A stretch of DNA of 15,175 nucleotides, from NCBI GenBank assembly GCA_964353355.1, contig CAYGVT010000051.1:1-15175 (forward strand). The letters are read 5' to 3'. The number at the start of each line of letters is the position of its first letter. The stretch's first letter is position 1. Origin of the DNA: CAYGVT01 sp964353355 (lineage in GTDB: Archaea > Thermoplasmatota > DTKX01 > GCA-020343715). This document shows, in pieces, positions 1-5,218 of this stretch. The notes under the pieces are model-generated. The model was not told where the DNA came from. It searched no databases and was given only the letters and a program-made list of their open reading frames with translations. The translations under genes were made by a program, and so were the position numbers.

Positions 1-273
1 GTGCACGACGTTCGTCAAGAACCTCCTCGCAAAGAAGGACCAGCTGTTCGTCTTCGTGACCAACCCGGACGTGGACGCGACGAACAACGCGGCCGAGCGG
101 GCCATCCGGCCTGGCGTCATCATGAGGAAGATCAGCGGGGGAAGCAGATCAGCCAAGGGCGCGGAGATCACCCAGACGCTGATGAGCGTCTGTCAAACGT
201 TCCGAGTACAGAAGAAAGAGCTCTTAGTACATGGGCCAGCTATCCTCAACACTTCACATGGCTGACCTCTTAC
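1..273 (+). mobile_element. 3' end of an IS66-family insertion sequence, cut by the window start
   Basis: The stretch holds the end of an IS66-type transposase and then, at 252-273, a sequence that matches the terminal inverted repeat of the complete element at the other end of the window. Read inward on the minus strand from 273 it begins GTAAGAGGTCAGCC, against GTAACAGCTCAGCC for the other element. I count 16 of 22 bases identical. IS66 elements are known to begin with GTAA. The element would therefore end at 273, and bases 274-281 (CCATCGTC) would be one copy of the usual 8-bp target duplication. The other copy lies outside the window. The exact boundary is inferred from this single end. 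Confidence 0.72.
2..265 (+). CDS. IS66-family transposase, C-terminal fragment (5' end outside window)
   Basis: This is the last 87 residues of a DDE transposase that catalyses cut-and-paste or copy movement of the flanking insertion sequence. The fragment carries the C-terminal catalytic signature TNNAAERAIRPGV, in which the Glu of AER is the third acidic residue of the DDE triad, followed by MRKISGGSRSAKGAE. Aligned by eye, it shares about half its residues over some 55 positions with the complete transposase at 13274-14872 (NNEAERSVRPGV, RKNSGGRRTWKGAE), so it is a relative and not a second copy. The stop codon TGA at 263-265 falls inside the element's inverted repeat. The protein is partial only because the window begins inside it; nothing suggests an internal break. 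Confidence 0.85.
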   Translation, partial: CTTFVKNLLAKKDQLFVFVTNPDVDATNNAAERAIRPGVIMRKISGGSRSAKGAEITQTLMSVCQTFRVQKKELLVHGPAILNTSHG

Positions 274-287
274 CCATCGTCCCAAGA

Positions 288-297
288 TTTATATTTA
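288..297 (+). promoter_or_regulatory. Archaeal TATA box for the membrane protein gene
   Basis: TTTATATTTA stands out in otherwise GC-rich DNA, about 50 bases before the ATG at 348. Transcription starting some 25 bases downstream would leave a leader of roughly 25-30 bases, which includes a run of G at 334-339 suitable for ribosome binding. The box lies only about 15 bp beyond the inferred end of the left insertion sequence, so the gene probably keeps its own promoter. Confidence 0.6.
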
Positions 298-347
298 CCA
301 ATCCCCTTGCAATCAAGACCGCCTCTGTGGGCGGGGGGGTTTTACCA

Positions 348-1073
348 ATGGTGGCGAAATCGGCTCTACTGGGTTCGGTGTTGGGTATCGTGGCCATCGT
401 GCTGGTCCTCGTGTCCATGTTCTCCTTCGGCTGGTACAAGGCTACGTACGAGGAGGAATTCTTCGGTCTAACGGCGGACATGTCCTTCAGCCTTGGCGAG
501 GTCAGGGTCGAGATGGGGGATGAAAAGGAAGATACGGAGCTTGATGACGACCTCGGGAAGCTCTCGGATGCTACCATGACCTTATTGATATTAGGTCTCG
601 TGATGGCATCCGTCTTTCTCATCCTTGGCATCCTTGGCGCCTTCGGCGTGGGCGGGGGGATGCTGCGTCTCGTCCCGATGGTGATTGGCTTGATTGCGGG
701 CATCATCGTCGTGGTCGCCGCCGTGTACTACGCTGTAGGTTTCATGGGCGCGTTCGAGCATGACACGGGCTTGTCGGAGGGGGATATTGAAGGCTTTCAA
801 ATGTCGGTGGGCTACTCTGTGTACCTCGCCCTCTTCGGAGGCATCCTCTGCATCGCGGGCGCCGTGATGACCGTGCAGCGGAAGGCACCCGCGACGATGG
901 CCAATATGCCCGTCACTATGTTTTCGCAAAACCAGGGGACCTCACAATACCCCCAGCAATATCCCGGGCAGCCCTCGCAGCAGTATCCAGGACAGCCTGG
1001 CCAGCAATATCCTGGTCAGTCCCCCCAGCAGTATCCCGGGCAGCCTCCCCAACAGCGGCCCCCCCAGTACTGA
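348..1073 (+). CDS. Four-helix membrane protein with a QQYPGQP-repeat cytoplasmic tail
   Basis: I do not recognise a named family. The 241-residue protein has four predicted membrane helices at about residues 6-28, 76-100, 107-131 and 153-176. A strongly acidic loop (residues 35-72, rich in E and D) lies between helices 1 and 2. A soluble tail from 177 contains four near-perfect octapeptides of the QQYPGQPx type. The topology, with both ends on the same side, is claudin- or tetraspanin-like in shape only. Pro/Gln/Tyr-rich tails on small membrane proteins usually mediate protein-protein contacts, but no function can be assigned. ATG 348 is preferred over the in-frame ATG 231 because it starts directly at the first hydrophobic helix, has a G-rich ribosome site and lies downstream of the TATA box. 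Codon use is less GC-biased than in the following genes, which may mean different ancestry. Confidence 0.8.
   Translation: MVAKSALLGSVLGIVAIVLVLVSMFSFGWYKATYEEEFFGLTADMSFSLGEVRVEMGDEKEDTELDDDLGKLSDATMTLLILGLVMASVFLILGILGAFGVGGGMLRLVPMVIGLIAGIIVVVAAVYYAVGFMGAFEHDTGLSEGDIEGFQMSVGYSVYLALFGGILCIAGAVMTVQRKAPATMANMPVTMFSQNQGTSQYPQQYPGQPSQQYPGQPGQQYPGQSPQQYPGQPPQQRPPQY
954..1049 (+). repeat. Four tandem 24-bp coding repeats (QQYPGQPx)
   Basis: Four consecutive 24-bp units at 954-977, 978-1001, 1002-1025 and 1026-1049 each encode eight residues: QQYPGQPS, QQYPGQPG, QQYPGQSP and QQYPGQPP. The units differ at synonymous positions, so the array is not a very recent expansion. A degenerate partial unit follows before the stop codon. 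Confidence 0.9.
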
Positions 1074-1287
1074 GCTGTGATTGGAGGGACCCGCTCGCCC
1101 TTGGCTCTAGGTGGGGTCATGCCTAGGGTATCTCACAGGCACCATCCCACCCTCACCGCATCAGGATACAGGCTATATCCAAAGGTCATGCGATGAGAAC
1201 GGAGATAGGCACCAACCGCAACTGGCCAGTCCCGCACGAAAGGCGAGCTTTGCCCCACTCCCATCGCGGGGTCACATGGTCTGGTGC
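1074..1287. other. Convergent intergenic region, nothing recognised
   Basis: These 214 bases separate the convergent ends of the membrane protein and thioredoxin genes. I looked for tRNA motifs, T-rich terminators and strong hairpins and found none. Open frames crossing this stretch are antisense or out of frame to the thioredoxin and have no family signature. Confidence 0.5.
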
Positions 1288-1743
1288 TCACTGCAGGGAG
1301 CCGTAGGTCTTCTCCACGGCCTCCATGATGTACTCCTTGGGTACGGCGCCGACGGTCTTTCCGACGACCTGGCCTTCCTTGTAGAAGAGGAGCGTGGGGA
1401 TGCTCATGACGCCGTACTTGCGCGGCGTCTTGGGGTTGACGTCGGTGTTGAGCTTCCCGAAGGCGACCTTGCCGTGGAGCTCGCCCGCGAGGTCGTGGAT
1501 GGTCGGGCCCAGCATGCCGCAGGGTCCGCACCACTCAGCCCAGCAGTCGACGATGAGCTGCGGGTACTTTGCGGCCATCTCCTCGATGTTCGCATCGGTC
1601 ACCTCGAAGGGTTCCTTGGGCCAGTCGCCACCGCCCGACTTCTTGCTCGCCATCTTGCTCGTCAACTCCTTGAGCTTGCGCCGACGGATCTCCGCAAGCT
1701 CGGGGTCCGTTCCCCCAGAGCCACCACCGTCGGTCGTATCCAT
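1288..1743 (-). CDS. Thioredoxin with charged N-terminal helical extension
   Basis: This is a cytoplasmic thiol-disulfide oxidoreductase that reduces protein disulfides using its paired active-site cysteines. The 151-residue product has the classical WCGPC site (Cys72 and Cys75) after the strand LIVDCWAE. The conserved cis-proline is Pro116 in SIPTLLFYKEG, and the C-terminal helix ends the domain. About 40 residues precede the thioredoxin fold: a Gly-rich start and then DPELAEIRRRKLKEL, a basic-acidic helix resembling the N-terminus of PDCD5-type archaeal DNA-binding proteins. Similar extensions occur on some archaeal thioredoxins, and their role is unclear. ATG 1743 is chosen over the upstream ATG at 1800 because a TATA box lies 25 bases before it, which would give a leaderless message. 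The gene is transcribed divergently from the HAD hydrolase. Confidence 0.93.
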   Translation of the reverse strand: MDTTDGGGSGGTDPELAEIRRRKLKELTSKMASKKSGGGDWPKEPFEVTDANIEEMAAKYPQLIVDCWAEWCGPCGMLGPTIHDLAGELHGKVAFGKLNTDVNPKTPRKYGVMSIPTLLFYKEGQVVGKTVGAVPKEYIMEAVEKTYGSLQ

Positions 1744-1767
1744 CGGCACAATCGAAGAGGGGCGTCG

Positions 1768-1774
1768 TATAAAG
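1768..1774 (-). promoter_or_regulatory. TATA box for thioredoxin, leaderless spacing
   Basis: On the minus strand the sequence reads CTTTATAC, with the T/A core centred about 27 bases upstream of the ATG at 1743. That is the archaeal TATA-to-start-site distance, so transcription would begin at or next to the start codon. Confidence 0.6.
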
Positions 1775-1865
1775 GCTTTTCCCCCAGGTTGGACGGGCAT
1801 TTGCGGTTCCGCCCCATGTCAGTTCGCGCGCAGCGCTCAAATAGGGGCAGCACCTTCCAGGCCTG

Positions 1866-2573
1866 ATGCGCCTCCCCGATGTGCAGGGCTTGCTCTTCGA
1901 CCTCGACGACACCATCACGGACTTCAGGTCCGCCTCCGACGTCGCGTTCTCGAAGGCCTTCGGTGAGGTCGCGCTCGAGCACGGTGTCCCCATCGAGCGC
2001 ATGCGCGAGGTCTACATGGACCTGTTCGAGGAGTTCTACACCATGCACCTCCAGGGCCTCATCAACCTCGAGGAGTTCCGCATCTACCGGTTCTCGCGCA
2101 TGTTCGAGCTGCTAGAGCTTCCCGTGGACGAGCGGTTCTTGGACATGTGCGTGGCCTTCGAGGAGACCTATGAGGGGTCGCTGCAGACCTTCCCGGGTGC
2201 GATGGAGGTCCTCACCGAGCTCGCGGCGGTCTACCCGATGGGCCTTATCTCGAACGGGCCCACGGACGCGCAGTGGTTCAAGATAGAGAAGTTCCGCCTC
2301 GACGACATCTTCGACGTCGTGCTCGTGTCCGGGCAGATAGGTATGGCCAAGCCCGACCCGAACATCTTCTACGTGGCCATGTCGGGCATCCGCTCCGAGC
2401 CCTCGAACACGGTGATGGTCGGCAACTCGCTCGAGCACGACTTCAAAGGCGCCATGAACGCGGGCTGCAGGTTCGTCTGGGCGGACCACCTCAGGGAGCC
2501 GCTGCCGGAGAGCTGGCCGCAGCCCGCGGCCGTTGTGAACAGCCTCACGGAGCTCAGGCCGCTCTTCCTCTAG
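1866..2573 (+). CDS. HAD-superfamily hydrolase (subfamily IA type)
   Basis: This is a small-molecule phosphatase of the haloacid dehalogenase superfamily; the substrate cannot be told from sequence. The 235-residue protein has motif I as FDLDDT (nucleophile Asp12, acid/base Asp14), a helical cap inserted at about residues 20-95, motif II as Ser129-Asn130 in LISNG, and motif III Lys162 in MAKPDP. Motif IV is VGNSLEHD, where the first acidic position common in the family is Asn187 and Asp192 remains. This variant also occurs in working family members. The length is typical. A weak A/T-rich element at about 1837-1845 lies near 25 bases before the ATG, which would suit a leaderless message like that of the neighbouring thioredoxin. 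The gene ends 25 bp from the convergent nitroreductase. Confidence 0.92.
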   Translation: MRLPDVQGLLFDLDDTITDFRSASDVAFSKAFGEVALEHGVPIERMREVYMDLFEEFYTMHLQGLINLEEFRIYRFSRMFELLELPVDERFLDMCVAFEETYEGSLQTFPGAMEVLTELAAVYPMGLISNGPTDAQWFKIEKFRLDDIFDVVLVSGQIGMAKPDPNIFYVAMSGIRSEPSNTVMVGNSLEHDFKGAMNAGCRFVWADHLREPLPESWPQPAAVVNSLTELRPLFL

Positions 2574-2598
2574 GCGATACCTCTCGAGGGAGCATGAC

Positions 2599-3087
2599 TT
2601 AGTATCTCTCCCAGCGCACGGCCTTGTCGAGCGGTCTCCTCGGGCGGGGCGCGGGGTCCTCCGCGGGGTAGCCCACGGTCATGCCGATGACCGCGAGCTT
2701 GCCATCCGGGATGCCGAGGACACGGCACACCTCTCGCTCGTCGAAGGCGCCTATCCAGCACGTCCCCAGGCCCAGCTCGACCGCGCGCAGTGTCAAGTGG
2801 TCGAGCGCGATGGCGGGGTCGACGTGCTTCCACTTCGCGGACGGGTCGTTGACGATGAAGAGGAACGCCCCGGCCTGCCCCACATGCTCCTGCCCCGCGC
2901 AGGCCGGGACGAGCTCCTTGAGGCGCGCGCGGTCGGTGACGCACACTATCTCCCATTGCTGCCCGTTCCTTCCGCTGGGGGCCAGCCGCGCGGCCTCGAG
3001 CAGCTGCTCGAGCGTCTCGCGCGGTATGGGGCGGTCCTGCCACTTCCTGATGCTGCGCCTCACCCTGATGGCCTCCGCGACCTCCAT
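2599..3087 (-). CDS. Nitroreductase-family FMN-dependent oxidoreductase
   Basis: This is a short (162-residue) cytoplasmic flavoprotein that binds FMN and passes electrons from NAD(P)H to nitro, quinone or similar acceptors; its true substrate is unknown. The family signatures are RRSIRKW near the N-terminus (phosphate of FMN), LAPSGRNGQQWE at residues 36-46, LGLGTCWIGAFD at 105-116, and VGYP at 138-141 before a basic C-terminal tail ending KAVRWERY. ATG 3087 is fixed by an excellent ribosome-binding site, GGAGGTGA, five bases before it. The in-frame extension upstream is out of frame with the flavin reductase and has no family similarity. It is the second gene of a two-gene operon with the flavin reductase, which could supply or share reduced FMN. 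Confidence 0.93.
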   Translation of the reverse strand: MEVAEAIRVRRSIRKWQDRPIPRETLEQLLEAARLAPSGRNGQQWEIVCVTDRARLKELVPACAGQEHVGQAGAFLFIVNDPSAKWKHVDPAIALDHLTLRAVELGLGTCWIGAFDEREVCRVLGIPDGKLAVIGMTVGYPAEDPAPRPRRPLDKAVRWERY

Positions 3088-3092
3088 CTCCG

Positions 3093-3100
3093 TCACCTCC
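3093..3100 (-). promoter_or_regulatory. Shine-Dalgarno site of the nitroreductase overlapping the upstream stop codon
   Basis: GGAGGTGA on the minus strand begins five bases before ATG 3087. Its last three bases are the TGA stop of the flavin reductase gene, so the two cistrons are translationally coupled or at least read from one message. Confidence 0.85.
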
Positions 3101-3611
3101 GTAGCAGCACCACATCGCCCGGCTTCCTGAACTTGCCGCCCCAGTAGAGCAGCGCCTCGTCGGGCGTGTAGCCGTCGTCCACGCGGTTGGCGACGACCTC
3201 CCCGACGAACCAGGTGTGGTCGCCCGCGACGTGCTCCTGCACGACCTTGCACTCGAGGTTGACAGGGCACTCCTTCACGCCCGGCGGCCTCACGACCTTG
3301 GACGGGACCGGCGTGATGCCCACGACCCTCCACTTGTCGCCATCGCGGCCCGAGAAGGAGCCGGCGTCGAGCGTCTCTTTGGCCTGCGCGTAGCGCGGGA
3401 GCGCGACCACGAACTCGGGAAGCTCCTTGAGCAGGGCGTAGGAGTGGCGCTTGGGCGAAAGGCCTATGCCGATGAGCATGGGGTCGAACGAGAAGACATG
3501 GACCATCGCGAGCGTGACGGGGTTGGACCGCTCACCCTCGCCGACGACGACGATGGCGACGGGGAAGGCTGGGAACACGCGGTCTATGCGGCGTCCATGC
3601 ATGTCCTGCAT
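3093..3611 (-). CDS. Flavin reductase-like, FMN-binding split-barrel protein
   Basis: This is a member of the flavin reductase-like domain family (DIM6/NTAB type), which binds FMN in a split beta-barrel and commonly reduces flavin with NAD(P)H or acts as an FMN-dependent oxidoreductase. In the 172-residue protein the order is family-typical: PAFPVAIVVVGE, then the FMN-contact region NPVTLAMVHVFSFDPMLIGIGLS-type at residues 30-52, FVVALP at 67-72, a polar segment SGRDGDKW at 87-94, and the closing strands around WFVGEVV at 134-140. ATG 3611 is preferred because the fold begins within ten residues of it; ATG 3602 is equally possible. The open frame runs further upstream to 3824 without family similarity. 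It is the first gene of an operon with the nitroreductase and is transcribed divergently from the M28 peptidase. Confidence 0.88.
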   Translation of the reverse strand: MQDMHGRRIDRVFPAFPVAIVVVGEGERSNPVTLAMVHVFSFDPMLIGIGLSPKRHSYALLKELPEFVVALPRYAQAKETLDAGSFSGRDGDKWRVVGITPVPSKVVRPPGVKECPVNLECKVVQEHVAGDHTWFVGEVVANRVDDGYTPDEALLYWGGKFRKPGDVVLLRR

Positions 3612-3703
3612 CGTGGGGGCCCCATCATGGAAGTCCTTGTTCGAAGAAAAAACTTGCCGTGGAGGGGATGCCCAAGTCACCTGGGAAAACATCATAAGGC
3701 CCC

Positions 3704-3723
3704 CACGCCATTCGACTGGCGTG
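3704..3723. promoter_or_regulatory. Perfect hairpin in the flavin reductase/peptidase intergenic region
   Basis: CACGCCA and TGGCGTG form a perfect 7-bp stem around the six-base loop TTCGAC. It sits 66 bases before the peptidase ATG and 93 bases from the flavin reductase ATG. In the same 178-bp gap a second, perfect 10-bp inverted repeat pairs 3612-3621 with 3698-3707. The role could be a regulator site or a leader structure. In GC-rich DNA a chance origin is also possible. Confidence 0.35.
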
Positions 3724-3789
3724 AGGCTGGTAGGCACCATCAGATCGTGGAGGCCAGGCGCCTTGCTCAGGTGGGCCAAGGGCAGCCGC

Positions 3790-5208
3790 ATGAGGATGGT
3801 CGCGGTCGGGCTGGTCGCCATCATGGTCGTCGCCGGTACCGTGGTCGGGGTCCAGCGATGGTCGGTCGCGAACTACAAGGACCTCGAGTACGTGGGCTTC
3901 GACCGCGACCGCGTCGCGGCCATCGAGGCCAAGCTCACCTCATGGCCGACCAGGCACACCGGCACGCCCTACGCCGCCGAGGTCGCGGAGTACATCGCGT
4001 CCCAGTTCATCGACGCGGGGCTCAAGGGCGTCGCGATAGAGGAGTACGAGGAGATCGACTACGAGGTACGCGGGGCCGGGCTGGAGCTCGTCCACTACAT
4101 CAACGGGCCCCTCGGCCTCATCCCCGACCCGCGGAGGGACCCCGAGACCTTCCAGCACAAGATCGACTTCGTGGTGCAGGGGTTCTCCGGCTCGCTCGCG
4201 CAGGCCTCCGGCCCCACGGCCTTCCTGTCCGACCTGGAGTTCGTGGCAGTCGAGGGCAACGGCAGCGACCCGGCCCAGTACTCGGGCGCAGCAGGGAGGG
4301 TCGCCATCATCGACACGGGCCCCGACGTCGGCAACACGCAGGTGATGGAGGCGGCCCACGAGGCGGGCGTCGCCGCCGTGCTGATGCGCAACGTCCACAT
4401 CCACGAGAACCTCAACTACGTGCCTATCTCCAAGAGCTCCCGCCAGCCCGCGACCTGGCCGGACCCGGGCTACCCGGACGTGCCGCTCCTCATGGTCTCC
4501 CGCGACTGCGGGGACGCAATACTCGGGGCGTCCAGCGCGAAGCTGCGGATGAACGTCGACGTCGACATCGGGATGCGCACGGTGCGCGTCGTGACGGGCG
4601 AGGTCACCGGCACGAAGACGCCGGACGAGCTCGTGGTCATAGGCGCCCACCACGACTCGGTCTACATCAACCAGGGCGCCGTCGACGACGGCTCCGGCAC
4701 CACCACGGTCATCGAGCTCGCGCACCAGCTCTCCCGCATGAAGCCCGAGCGCACCATCCGGCTCTGCGCGTTCGGGGCCGAGGAGGACGGCCTCTTCGGC
4801 TCGTTCGCCTACGTAGAGGCGCACAAGGACGAGCTCTCCCGGTGCAAGGGGATGCTCAACTTCGACATGCCCCACATCGACCTGCAGCGGGGCAACCAGG
4901 GGTGGGTGACGCCCGACGACAAGGAGCGGTTCGGCCTGGTCCGCGCCATCCTGGACGACGTCTACGAGGCGGACCCGGAGCTGCGAAAGGTCTACAATAT
5001 CAGCGTCGAGTGGGCGGAGTCGCCGGAGCAGGTGGGCTCGGACTCGATGCCTTTCGCGGAGCTCGGCATAGAGACTTGCAACTTCTGGGGTTCGGGCTCG
5101 TGGGAGTACCACACCTACATGGACGACTTCTCGCACTTCTCGCCCGAGGGCATCAAGATGGCCGTGCTCATGGGCGGGAGCTACGCGATGTGGCTCGCGG
5201 ACCACTGA
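3790..5208 (+). CDS. M28-family zinc peptidase with PA domain, membrane-anchored or secreted
   Basis: This is a predicted extracellular aminopeptidase or carboxypeptidase of family M28, using two zinc ions. In the 472-residue product a hydrophobic N-terminal helix (about residues 3-22, with basic residues before it) is an uncleaved anchor or signal peptide. A protease-associated (PA) insert follows at about 155-255. All metal ligands are visible: His287 in GAHHDS, Asp299/300 in AVDDGSG, the Glu331-Glu332 pair in GAEEDGLFGS (first Glu catalytic), Asp359 in NFDMP, and His441 in WEYHTYMDD. ATG 3790 begins directly at the hydrophobic helix; the longer frame from 3451 would overlap the divergent flavin reductase. 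The stop lies only 10 bp from the stop of the convergent surface-protein gene. Being extracytoplasmic, it suits scavenging of peptides beside two large surface proteins. Confidence 0.92.
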   Translation: MRMVAVGLVAIMVVAGTVVGVQRWSVANYKDLEYVGFDRDRVAAIEAKLTSWPTRHTGTPYAAEVAEYIASQFIDAGLKGVAIEEYEEIDYEVRGAGLELVHYINGPLGLIPDPRRDPETFQHKIDFVVQGFSGSLAQASGPTAFLSDLEFVAVEGNGSDPAQYSGAAGRVAIIDTGPDVGNTQVMEAAHEAGVAAVLMRNVHIHENLNYVPISKSSRQPATWPDPGYPDVPLLMVSRDCGDAILGASSAKLRMNVDVDIGMRTVRVVTGEVTGTKTPDELVVIGAHHDSVYINQGAVDDGSGTTTVIELAHQLSRMKPERTIRLCAFGAEEDGLFGSFAYVEAHKDELSRCKGMLNFDMPHIDLQRGNQGWVTPDDKERFGLVRAILDDVYEADPELRKVYNISVEWAESPEQVGSDSMPFAELGIETCNFWGSGSWEYHTYMDDFSHFSPEGIKMAVLMGGSYAMWLADH

Positions 5209-5218
5209 CGATTGCGGT

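Noticed and set aside
231..347. Upstream start (ATG 231) for the membrane protein
   Set aside because: It would begin inside the transposase gene and the IS end, upstream of the TATA box; ATG 348 has the promoter and ribosome site.
954..1049. CRISPR-like short repeats
   Set aside because: The 24-bp units are contiguous without spacers and lie in frame within a coding sequence.
1074..1287. Possible tRNA or small RNA in the longest convergent gap
   Set aside because: There is no T-loop consensus, no clover-leaf pairing and no strong hairpin or terminator on either strand by eye.
1111..1866. 251-codon plus-strand open frame across the thioredoxin gene
   Set aside because: It is antisense to a clear thioredoxin and rich in Arg, Leu and His with no motif.
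2450..2470. HAD hydrolase as a defective enzyme because motif IV reads GNSLEHD
   Set aside because: Asn at that position is seen in functional relatives and the key Asp192, nucleophile Asp12 and Lys162 are all present.
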